Shown here in pieces: positions 1 through 5,113 of a DNA stretch of 5,115 nucleotides. A program made the translations under genes and the position numbers. The DNA is from Vulcanimicrobiota bacterium (GTDB lineage: Bacteria; Vulcanimicrobiota; Vulcanimicrobiia; Vulcanimicrobiales; Vulcanimicrobiaceae): positions 1-5,115 of the forward strand of contig JABEUW010000001.1 in NCBI GenBank assembly GCA_013043945.1, in the 5' to 3' direction. A model generated the notes under the pieces. It searched no databases. It saw nothing but the letters and a program-made list of their open reading frames with translations, and was not told the origin of the DNA. Position 1 is the stretch's first letter; each line of letters opens with the position of its first letter.

Positions 1-270
1 GCGCGCTCGTGCGAGCACCGGTTCCATGCCTTCGAGCACGCGCGTGGTAATCTGCGTGAGCGTTTGATCCGTGGTCATGATATCGAGATCGTAATCGGGA
101 ACGATCGAGAAGAGCGAGAGCAGATCGTCGAGCATATGTCGGTGCTGCGCCGTCACGCAGATGAGCGATTCAAAGCGCGCGTCGGCGCGCAGCGCTTCGA
201 CGACCGGCGCCATTTTAATCGTGTCGGGGCGCGTCCCAAAGACGCTCATCACGCGGAGCGGTGCGGTCAT
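1..270 (-). CDS. wecB: UDP-N-acetylglucosamine 2-epimerase, N-terminal part (cut by window edge)
   Basis: Interconverts UDP-GlcNAc and UDP-ManNAc in the cytoplasm, supplying ManNAc units for cell-surface polymers. Only the first 90 codons are present; family members have about 370 residues, so roughly three quarters lie beyond position 1. The visible part reads like the start of the non-hydrolysing WecB/MnaA family: MSVFGTRPDTIKMAPVVEAL at residues 8-27, VTAQHRHMLDD at 39-49, then FSIVPDYDLDIM at 54-65. The usual GTRPE motif is GTRPD here, a conservative change at residue 16. The ATG at 270 overlaps the stop of the preceding wecA-type gene in an ATGA junction (267-270), which suggests translational coupling. 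A good Shine-Dalgarno sequence precedes it. The position directly after a polyprenyl-phosphate GlcNAc-1-phosphate transferase fits a linked role in teichoic-acid-like or enterobacterial-common-antigen-like polymer synthesis. The family call is firm; the polymer is unknown. Confidence 0.92.
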   Translation of the reverse strand, partial: MTAPLRVMSVFGTRPDTIKMAPVVEALRADARFESLICVTAQHRHMLDDLLSLFSIVPDYDLDIMTTDQTLTQITTRVLEGMEPVLARAR

Positions 271-1289
271 ACGAGCCTTCCGGAGTGCGAGAACATGCCG
301 GAGACGACCAAGGCGACGACGCCGAGGACGATGCAGACGGCATAGATGAGAAAGACCGCCTGCCGCACGCCCAAGCCGAAACGGAAAATCAGCTGGTGGT
401 GGAAATGGCCGCGATCGGCATCGGTAATGCTTCGCCCGTTTGCCGCTCGCCGCACGATAACCGCCGCGGTATCGAGAATCGGCAGTGCCAGCACGACGAG
501 CGGCACGAGGAGACTGATCGCAATTGCCGTCTTACTCCCGCCGATAATCGTCACGGTCGCGAATACATACCCGATGAAGAGCGAGCCGGCATCGCCGAGG
601 AAGATGCGCGCCGGGTTAAAGTTGTAGGGAAGAAAACCGAGCGAGCTCCCGGCGAGCGCGAGCAGCACCAAGGCGACGATGAAATTCCCGTGCAGGGCCG
701 CGATCGCAAAGAGAAAGAGGCTGGAGATCGTCGTAACGCCGGCGAGCAGGCCATCGAGACCATCGATAAAGTTCATCGCGTTCATCATGCCGACGTACCA
801 CAATAACGTGAGCGGGATGCTCACCCAGAGCGGAAAATCGATCCACGCATGCGTCGCTCCGTGCGCGAACGGATTGTTGATTCCCGAGATCGTGAAGCCG
901 TAGAGCATCGAGATACCGGCGACGACGACCTGCGCGATAAGCTTGCTACGCGCGCGCATCTGCATAACGTCGTCCCAGAGCCCGACGCCGAGAATCAGGA
1001 GACCGCCGAAGAGCAGCCCGATAAGGTGATGCGCGATATCGAGCTGTGCGCCGCGTTCGTGCGGCGAGCCGAGGACAAAACCGAGCACCGCAAAGAGGGC
1101 GGTGGCGAACCCGAAGAAGACGGCAACCCCGCCGATACGCGGCGTCGGCGTCGTATGCACGCGCCGCTCTTCTTCGATCCCATCGATGATGTTGAGGTGC
1201 GTTGCCAATCGAATGACCAAGGGCGCAATTGTTGCCGATACGGCGGCCGCGATGATAAACGCCGCGATCTCCGCGATGATGGGTTTCAT
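267..1289 (-). CDS. wecA: Polyprenyl-phosphate GlcNAc-1-phosphate transferase (WecA/TagO type)
   Basis: Integral membrane enzyme that transfers GlcNAc-1-phosphate from UDP-GlcNAc to undecaprenyl (or decaprenyl) phosphate, the first step of many surface polysaccharide and teichoic acid pathways. The 340-residue product is rich in hydrophobic segments from the N-terminus (about 3-25) to the C-terminus (about 311-330). Family motifs are in the expected order: HTTPTPRIGG at 45-54; the acidic pair D106-D107 in LWDD; NFIDGLDGLLAG at 173-184 with D176 and D179; FLGDAGS at 230-236 with D233; and GHFHH at 294-298. The HxHH form in the last cytoplasmic loop is characteristic of WecA/TagO rather than MraY, so peptidoglycan lipid I synthesis is less likely. 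The ATG at 1289 follows the comEB stop by 10 bases and has no clear Shine-Dalgarno sequence; a short inverted repeat occupies that place instead. The gene overlaps wecB by 4 bases. The exact acceptor lipid and final polymer cannot be told from the sequence. Confidence 0.93.
   Translation of the reverse strand: MKPIIAEIAAFIIAAAVSATIAPLVIRLATHLNIIDGIEEERRVHTTPTPRIGGVAVFFGFATALFAVLGFVLGSPHERGAQLDIAHHLIGLLFGGLLILGVGLWDDVMQMRARSKLIAQVVVAGISMLYGFTISGINNPFAHGATHAWIDFPLWVSIPLTLLWYVGMMNAMNFIDGLDGLLAGVTTISSLFLFAIAALHGNFIVALVLLALAGSSLGFLPYNFNPARIFLGDAGSLFIGYVFATVTIIGGSKTAIAISLLVPLVVLALPILDTAAVIVRRAANGRSITDADRGHFHHQLIFRFGLGVRQAVFLIYAVCIVLGVVALVVSGMFSHSGRLV
276..281 (-). promoter_or_regulatory. Ribosome binding site of wecB
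   Basis: GGAAGG on the minus strand lies 5 bases before the wecB ATG at 270. It is inside the 3' end of the wecA-type gene, and it supports this start. It is the clearest Shine-Dalgarno sequence in the run; the four middle genes have none this good. Confidence 0.7.
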
Positions 1290-1290
1290 T

Positions 1291-1315
1291 GAAGCGAGCT
1301 CACGGAGCGAGCTTC
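1291..1315 (-). repeat. Imperfect inverted repeat over the comEB stop / wecA start junction
   Basis: On the plus strand, GAAGC (1291-1295) pairs with GCTTC (1311-1315) and GCTC (1298-1301) pairs with GAGC (1305-1308). They are separated by a symmetric 2x2 GA/GA mismatch, and the loop has 3 bases. On the mRNA (minus) strand this hairpin ends one base before the AUG at 1289 and contains the comEB stop codon. The same segment also holds a direct repeat of AGCGAGCT (1293-1300 and 1306-1313). It takes the place of a Shine-Dalgarno sequence. A regulatory role is inference; chance is possible in GC-rich DNA. Confidence 0.4.
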
Positions 1316-1725
1316 CACTGCATCAATGCGACGCCCGCTTCGGCGAGCAATTCGACGGCGAATGCATCTTCGTAGCGTTCTTCGTAGACGATGCGATCGA
1401 CACCCGCGCTCACCAACAACTTTGAGCAGCCGATGCAGGGCTGGTGCGTGCAGTAGACCGTTGCCCCTGCAAGGCGCACGCCGTGAAGCGCGCCTTGGAC
1501 GACGGCGTTCGCCTCGGCGTGCGTCGCGCGCACGCAGTGGTTATCGACCATCGTGCAGCCGACCTCACTGCAATGAGCGATTCCGCGCGGCGCGCCGTTA
1601 TAGCCGGTGGTGAGAATACGTTGGTCGCGAACGGCGATGCAACCGACACGGGCGCGTGGGCAGGTCGCACGCGAGGCGACCGTACGCGCGATCTCCATAA
1701 AATAATCGTCCCAACTCGGCCGCAT
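1300..1725 (-). CDS. comEB: dCMP deaminase (ComEB family)
   Basis: Zinc-dependent cytoplasmic enzyme that deaminates dCMP to dUMP, the substrate of thymidylate synthase. The product has 141 residues, close to the usual bacterial size for this enzyme. The zinc site is visible: H69 and the catalytic E71 in THAEANAV, then C97 and C100 in PCIGC. The substrate-side signature GYNGAPRG (41-48) and the HCSEVGC...HCVRATHAE layout (51-71) distinguish dCMP deaminase from cytidine or tRNA-adenosine deaminases. The frame stays open up to position 1878, but that 51-residue extension lies inside the 3' end of upp and carries no family sequence. The ATG at 1725 begins MRPSWDDYFMEIA, the normal N-terminus. 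The start is 4 bases after the upp stop with no clear Shine-Dalgarno sequence, so coupling to upp translation is likely. The name comEB comes from its location in competence loci of Bacillus; no competence role is implied here. Confidence 0.93.
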   Translation of the reverse strand: MRPSWDDYFMEIARTVASRATCPRARVGCIAVRDQRILTTGYNGAPRGIAHCSEVGCTMVDNHCVRATHAEANAVVQGALHGVRLAGATVYCTHQPCIGCSKLLVSAGVDRIVYEERYEDAFAVELLAEAGVALMQWKLAP

Positions 1726-1729
1726 CGTG

Positions 1730-2392
1730 TTAGCGTGGAGCCACGAACGTCGGCATCGAGGTGAGGCTACCAAACATGCGATCCCCCGCATCGCCGAGCC
1801 CCGGCACGATATACCCGTGCTCGTTGAGTTCTGCATCGACCGCACCGACGACGATGCGAACGTCGGGGAACGCGGCATGGATCGCAGCGATTCCTTCGGG
1901 AGCGGCGATAACGCTGACGAACGTCACCTCGCTCGCACCGTGGGACGCGAGCAGACGGAGCGCGGCGATCCCCGATGCTCCCGTCGCCAGCATCGGATCG
2001 AGCACGAAGACGCGGCGCCCGTCGAGGCGTGCGGGAACGTTCGCGTAGTACGGCACCGCCTGCAGCGTCTGCGAATCGCGATAGAATCCCAGGTGCGCGA
2101 CGACGGCATCTTCGACGACCTGCAAGAATCCCGGCACGAGCCCGAGCCCCGCACGAAGGATCGGCGCGACGACCGGCGGCTGCGCGATTCGGAGCGCTTT
2201 CATGCGCAGCAGCGGCGACTCCACCTCCGTCTCGCGCAACGGTAGCGTTCGAGTCGCTTCGTACGCCAGCAACGTACCGACGTGTTCGAGCAGCACGCGA
2301 AAGGAGCGCGTCGGCGTATTCCGATCGCGCAGTTGCGCGAGCCGGTCGTGCAACGCCGGGTGATCGACGACGAGCAGTTGTTGGCCGTTCAT
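1730..2392 (-). CDS. upp: Uracil phosphoribosyltransferase
   Basis: Cytoplasmic salvage enzyme that makes UMP and pyrophosphate from uracil and PRPP. At 220 residues it is slightly longer than the usual ~208, mostly because of a short C-terminal tail (about 210-220) past the normal end. Landmarks: PILRAGLGLVPG at 77-88; the PRPP-binding loop VLDPMLATGASG at 130-141, with D132; APEGI at 164-168; and the uracil-binding EHGYIVPGLGDAGD at 191-204. The second glycine of the usual ATGGS is alanine (A139), a mild change. The N-terminus (VVDHPALHDRLAQLRD) lines up with the family, supporting the ATG at 2392. That start lies 21 bases after the glyA stop with no good Shine-Dalgarno sequence, and a small GCCG/CGGC inverted repeat (2405-2414) touches the glyA stop. 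It sits between glyA and comEB in the pyrimidine-related part of the run. Confidence 0.96.
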   Translation of the reverse strand: MNGQQLLVVDHPALHDRLAQLRDRNTPTRSFRVLLEHVGTLLAYEATRTLPLRETEVESPLLRMKALRIAQPPVVAPILRAGLGLVPGFLQVVEDAVVAHLGFYRDSQTLQAVPYYANVPARLDGRRVFVLDPMLATGASGIAALRLLASHGASEVTFVSVIAAPEGIAAIHAAFPDVRIVVGAVDAELNEHGYIVPGLGDAGDRMFGSLTSMPTFVAPR

Positions 2393-2413
2393 CTTTGAAT
2401 GCGTGCCGACCGG

Positions 2414-3661
2414 CTAGGGTACGTCGAAGCGCGCGGTAAGTTCGTGAACGCGTGCTCGCAGCTTTTCTTGCTGCGCGCGCGTTTCGATATCGCCGAGCGC
2501 ATCGCAGATAATCTCGGCGACTTCTCGGCATTCGGCGAGGCCGAAGCCACGCGTGGTGATCGCCGGCGTGCCGACGCGGATACCGCTGGTCACCATCGGC
2601 TTCTGCGGGTCGAACGGAATCGCGTTTTTATTGACGGTGATGGCGATCTCGTCGAGATAGCCTTCGACCGCTTTACCGGTAAGATTTTTCACCGAGAGAT
2701 CGACGAGCAGCAAGTGCGTGTCGGTGCCGCCGCCGACCAGGCGCAGCCCGCGTTCGGCAAACACCTCGCCCATCGCGCGGGCATTGGCGATGACGTTTTG
2801 CTGATAACTACGGAATTCAGGGCGCTGCGCCTCGCCGAAGGCGACGGCCTTCGCGGCGATGGTGTGCATCAACGGGCCGCCCTGAATGCCGGGGAAAAGG
2901 CTCTTATCGATCGCGGCTGCGTGCTCGGCTTTGCAAAGAATGATACCGCCGCGCGGGCCGCGCAGCGTTTTGTGCGTGGTCGAGGTGACGAAATCGGCGA
3001 GCGCAATCGGCGATGGATGCAGGCCGACGGCGACGAGGCCGGCGATGTGCGCCATATCGACGAGCAGCGTCGCGCCGACTTCGTCGGCGATCTCGCGGAA
3101 ACGCTCGTAGTGCATCGTGCGCGGATAGGCGCTCGCACCGGCGATCAGCAATTTTGGTTTGTGTTCGCGAGCCAGCGCGGCGACCTGGTCGAAATCGATC
3201 AGTTCGTCCTCTTTGCGCAGACCGTACGCAACCGCGTTGTAGAGTTTTCCGCTGAAGCTCACCTTGGTGCCGTGCGTGAGGTGCCCGCCGTGCGCGAGCG
3301 ACATCCCCAACACGGTATCGCCCGGCGCGAGCATTGCCATGAAGACCGCCATATTCGCCTGCGCGCCGGAGTGCGGCTGAACGTTGGCGTGATCGGCGCC
3401 GAAGATCGCTTTCGCGCGATCGATCGCGAGCGTCTCGGCGACGTCGACGAATTCGCAGCCGCCGTAATAGCGCTTGCCGGGATATCCCTCGGCGTACTTG
3501 TTGGTCATCACGCAGGCCATCGCTTCGCGAACGGCGGCACTCGCATAATTTTCCGAGGCGATGAGTTCGAGATTGCCGCGCTGGCGGCGCTCCTCGGCGG
3601 CAATCGATGCGAAGAGTTCGGGATCCTGGGCGGCGAGCGTGCCGTGCTGAAGCGTCTGCAT
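2414..3661 (-). CDS. glyA: Serine hydroxymethyltransferase
   Basis: PLP-dependent cytoplasmic enzyme that converts serine and tetrahydrofolate to glycine and 5,10-methylene-tetrahydrofolate. It is a main source of one-carbon units for thymidylate, purines and methionine. The 415-residue length is normal for bacterial GlyA. Seen in the product: LIASENYAS at 33-41; the YAEGYPGKRYYGG block at 56-68; HGGHLTHG at 124-131; VDMAHIAGLVA at 201-211 with D202 and H205 of the cofactor site; TSTTHKTLRGPRGG at 226-239 with the Schiff-base lysine K231; and SGIRVGTPA at 359-367 with the carboxylate-binding R362. No key residue is missing. The ATG at 3661 is 17 bases downstream of the rpiB stop; the only purine-rich stretch before it is a weak AGAAAG. 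Next to a dCMP deaminase, its methylene-folate may support thymidylate synthesis, an inference from context. Confidence 0.97.
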   Translation of the reverse strand: MQTLQHGTLAAQDPELFASIAAEERRQRGNLELIASENYASAAVREAMACVMTNKYAEGYPGKRYYGGCEFVDVAETLAIDRAKAIFGADHANVQPHSGAQANMAVFMAMLAPGDTVLGMSLAHGGHLTHGTKVSFSGKLYNAVAYGLRKEDELIDFDQVAALAREHKPKLLIAGASAYPRTMHYERFREIADEVGATLLVDMAHIAGLVAVGLHPSPIALADFVTSTTHKTLRGPRGGIILCKAEHAAAIDKSLFPGIQGGPLMHTIAAKAVAFGEAQRPEFRSYQQNVIANARAMGEVFAERGLRLVGGGTDTHLLLVDLSVKNLTGKAVEGYLDEIAITVNKNAIPFDPQKPMVTSGIRVGTPAITTRGFGLAECREVAEIICDALGDIETRAQQEKLRARVHELTARFDVP

Positions 3662-3678
3662 GGTGGACTTTCTGTGCG

Positions 3679-4185
3679 TTACGGTTGTGCGGTGCGGGCG
3701 TCCTCGACTGCCCCGCGTTCGAGTGCGCGCAGCGTGCGCGTGCGTTGGTCGTCGGAGAATTCGAAGAGTTGGTCGACGCGCGCGGCGTGCCGCCCGCCGT
3801 CGAAGGGCGTCGAAAGAAAGATATCGAGGATACGTTCGACCATCTCCCAGCCCGTCAACCGTTCGGCGAGCGCGAGAACGTTGGCGTTGTTATGACGGCG
3901 CGCCAATTCGGCGGAGTAGGGTTCGGCGACTGGCGCGCAGCGCACGCCCGGCACTTTATTCGCGGCGATCGCGATGCCGATCGAGGAGCCGCAGACGACG
4001 ATGCCGCGCTCGGCCTGCCCGCTCGCGACCGCCTCGGCGACGGCATATCCATACTGCGGGTAATCGACCGGCGTCGCATCGTGCGTGCCGAAATCGATGA
4101 CGGTATGCCCGCGCTCGCGCAAGAGCGCAGCGATACGGTCTTTATATTCAAATCCGGCGTGGTCGGCGCCGAGTGCAATGGTCAC
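3679..4185 (-). CDS. rpiB: Ribose 5-phosphate isomerase B (RpiB/LacAB family)
   Basis: Interconverts ribulose 5-phosphate and ribose 5-phosphate in the pentose phosphate pathway, and so feeds PRPP synthesis. Family features: GADHAGF at 6-12; the active-site loop VVCGSSIGIAIAANKVPG at 63-80 with the likely catalytic C65; and ARRHNNANVLAL at 95-106 with H98. E. coli RpiB has CGTG in the active-site loop; here it is CGSS, a Thr-to-Ser change. At 168 residues it is about 20 longer than common members, because of a charged tail after the usual end GGRHAARVDQL. The start is GTG at 4185, giving (M)TIALGADHAG. The frame is open further up to 4284, but that stretch overlaps the divergent gene and has no family sequence. 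It is the first gene of the minus-strand run. LacA/LacB-type galactose 6-phosphate isomerase is less likely, given the context of general metabolism. Confidence 0.92.
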   Translation of the reverse strand: MTIALGADHAGFEYKDRIAALLRERGHTVIDFGTHDATPVDYPQYGYAVAEAVASGQAERGIVVCGSSIGIAIAANKVPGVRCAPVAEPYSAELARRHNNANVLALAERLTGWEMVERILDIFLSTPFDGGRHAARVDQLFEFSDDQRTRTLRALERGAVEDARTAQP

Positions 4186-4225
4186 GGCAGAGGGCTCTCC
4201 CTTAGGCAGTCGAACTCGCGCGCCG
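4186..4225. promoter_or_regulatory. Short divergent intergenic region, rpiB / TIM-barrel gene
   Basis: Forty bases separate the two divergent start codons. Apart from the rpiB Shine-Dalgarno sequence I see no convincing -35/-10 pair on either strand, and no Shine-Dalgarno sequence just ahead of the ATG at 4226. Any rpiB promoter probably lies inside the first codons of the plus-strand gene, and the reverse may hold for that gene. This is inferred from spacing only. Confidence 0.35.
4197..4203 (-). promoter_or_regulatory. Ribosome binding site of rpiB
   Basis: AAGGGAG on the minus strand ends 11 bases before the GTG at 4185. This is slightly long spacing, but it supports the GTG start. AGGG of this site can pair with CCCT at 4191-4194 across an AGAG loop, a weak 4-pair hairpin that could partly cover the site. 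Confidence 0.5.
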
Positions 4226-4933
4226 ATGAAGATCGCCTGGGCCAGCAGTGCATTCGCAGCCGCTTTCGCGCGTGGCGATTGCACGCAACTCGAGTGGCTC
4301 GATGCCTGTGCGCGCAGCGCTCTCTGCGATGGCGTAGCGTTCGACCGAGCGCACTTTCCGCGGACCGATGCAGACTACCTCGCCCAGATCAAGAAGGCGA
4401 CGGTCGATCTCTGCGTGACGCCGGTCGCAACGCTCGACGACGGCTTCCTCCTCGCCTCGCGGAGCGAAAAAGAGGAGTCGCTCCGTATCGCGCTCGCCAT
4501 CGGTGCGCCCCTGCTCGTCGCCCGCGCCCCGGGGCTCGCAGCCTGCACTTACCCGGAGTTGGCCGCGGCACTCGGTGAGGCAACCGGGCTCGCGAAGGCG
4601 GCGAACGTGACGATCGCCCTGCGCAACGCACCCGATACCCACGCGAGCAGCGATGCCGACTGCAAGCGCTTGGCGAAGGAGGCCGATTCGGCGTGGCTGC
4701 GCTTCGCGCCCGAGCCGCTGCGCCTCGACGCTGGGAGCTCGCTTGCAGCGCTCGTCGGGAAGAGCGTCGCTCTCGTCCACGACCTCGCCGAGGACGCGGA
4801 AAAAGCGCGCTCGCTCATCGAGCGCGAGGCGCCGGGTTACCGCGGGTACGCCATCCTCGACGCGCGGAGCGGAGCGTGCGGAATCGGGGAGATCGATCGG
4901 GTGACCGCGTCAAGCGTCTTTCGTGCGAGGTGA
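4226..4933 (+). CDS. Sugar phosphate isomerase/epimerase-like TIM-barrel protein, probably degenerate
   Basis: A 235-residue, probably cytoplasmic protein resembling the xylose-isomerase-like / AP endonuclease 2 TIM-barrel superfamily. The pattern is alternating short beta strands and helices: MKIAWASSAF (1-10), ATVDLCVTPVATLDD (58-72), ESLRIALAIGAPLLVAR (84-100) for a helix and strand, ANVTIALRN (126-134), and VALVHDL (181-187). In catalytic members the strand seen here as IALRN normally carries a metal-binding Glu (as in LEN); here it is R133. LRLDAGSS (165-172) stands where DTGH is usual, keeping D168 but losing the His. H185 and D186 remain. The last strand, GYAILDA, has Asp where Glu is usual. 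The length is short for the family (about 260-290). The ATG at 4226 was chosen because it begins the first strand; upstream codons run antisense through rpiB. It is the only plus-strand gene here. The fold assignment is by pattern, moderately sure; the substrate is unknown. Confidence 0.65.
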   Translation: MKIAWASSAFAAAFARGDCTQLEWLDACARSALCDGVAFDRAHFPRTDADYLAQIKKATVDLCVTPVATLDDGFLLASRSEKEESLRIALAIGAPLLVARAPGLAACTYPELAAALGEATGLAKAANVTIALRNAPDTHASSDADCKRLAKEADSAWLRFAPEPLRLDAGSSLAALVGKSVALVHDLAEDAEKARSLIEREAPGYRGYAILDARSGACGIGEIDRVTASSVFRAR

Positions 4934-4935
4934 GA

Positions 4936-4953
4936 ACCTGCTTTCTCGCAGGT
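4936..4953. terminator. Perfect hairpin just after the TIM-barrel gene stop
   Basis: ACCTGC (4936-4941) and GCAGGT (4948-4953) form a 6-pair stem with a 6-base loop, starting 3 bases after the stop codon at 4931-4933. The position suits a transcription terminator or 3'-end stabiliser, but there is no T run after it on either strand, so it is not a standard intrinsic terminator. Confidence 0.3.
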
Positions 4954-4967
4954 GGGTGCGGCCCGGG

Positions 4968-5100
4968 CGCGGGTGCGACAGGCAGTTGCCCGTCACGCCT
5001 TCGTATCCGGAGCTGATGCTCCCTTAGGGTTTTCGTTGGTCCAGCACCTATGGCACGCTGCGCGCAAAACGCAGTCACCACCCCAACCCTAGCACCGGCG
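4968..5100 (-). ncRNA. Candidate structured RNA (four-way junction), unassigned
   Basis: No protein fits this stretch, yet inverted repeats nest in order. The closing stem pairs 4968-4976 with 5092-5100 (8 pairs, one mismatch at 4971/5097). Directly inside it, 4977-4983 pairs with 4988-4994, and 5025-5031 pairs with 5085-5091 (TAGGGTT/AACCCTA, 7 pairs); neither has spacer bases next to the closing stem. Between them, 5009-5013 pairs with 5018-5022 (GGAGC/GCTCC, loop TGAT). Inside the long arm, 5037-5040 pairs with 5077-5080, and 5058-5062 with 5070-5074 (CTGCG/CGCAG). On the plus strand the 4980/4991 pair is an A-C mismatch, but on the minus strand it is a G-U wobble, so the minus strand folds slightly better. 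I do not recognise consensus sequences of TPP, cobalamin, FMN, SAM, SRP, 6S, tmRNA or RNase P RNAs. It could be a riboswitch, a leader, a small RNA, or a DNA-level chance effect. Pairing was found by eye. Confidence 0.35.
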
Positions 5101-5112
5101 TCAAGACTTGAC
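5100..5112. promoter_or_regulatory. Perfect 13-base palindrome, possible operator
   Basis: GTCAAG-A-CTTGAC is a perfect inverted repeat with 6-base arms around a central A. It begins at the last base of the closing stem of the putative RNA. Its right arm lies within a consensus -35 hexamer and its left arm gives TTGACG on the other strand. A dimeric repressor site is a reasonable reading, but no regulator is visible in the window. Confidence 0.35.
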
Positions 5113-5113
5113 A
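5108..5113 (+). promoter_or_regulatory. Possible -35 element at window edge
   Basis: TTGACA matches the sigma-70 -35 consensus exactly. A -10 hexamer would fall about 17 bases further on, beyond position 5115, so the promoter cannot be confirmed. If real, it would drive a plus-strand gene to the right of the window. Confidence 0.3.

Noticed and set aside
849..1292. Plus-strand open frame opposite the wecA-type gene, and others at 261-806 and 1727-2245
   Set aside because: These are charged, low-information translations antisense to conserved genes, with no family pattern.
1726..1878. N-terminal extension of comEB to an ATG at 1878
   Set aside because: It lies entirely in the upp 3' end and adds 51 residues absent from the dCMP deaminase family.
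2399..3895. Long open frame of 498 codons on the plus strand
   Set aside because: It runs antisense through glyA and the end of rpiB, both clear family matches. Its translation is rich in Arg/Asp/Glu without domain motifs, as is usual for the complement of GC-rich genes.
4085..4225. N-terminal extension of the TIM-barrel gene to an ATG at 4085
   Set aside because: The added 47 residues lie antisense to rpiB and do not look like a barrel strand or a signal peptide; MKIAWASSAF at 4226 begins the first strand.
3607..4578. Plus-strand frame of 323 codons across rpiB and the TIM-barrel gene
   Set aside because: It is antisense to rpiB and out of frame with the 4226-4933 gene, and its translation is Arg/Ala-rich without motifs.
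4815..5081. Minus-strand open frame of 88 codons covering the structured region
   Set aside because: No Shine-Dalgarno sequence or recognisable motif; it overlaps the TIM-barrel gene antisense and has an Arg/Pro-rich translation typical of noncoding GC-rich sequence.
5099..5104. Minus-strand promoter with TTGACG
   Set aside because: No -10-like hexamer at the proper distance; 5076-5081 reads GTGGTG on that strand.
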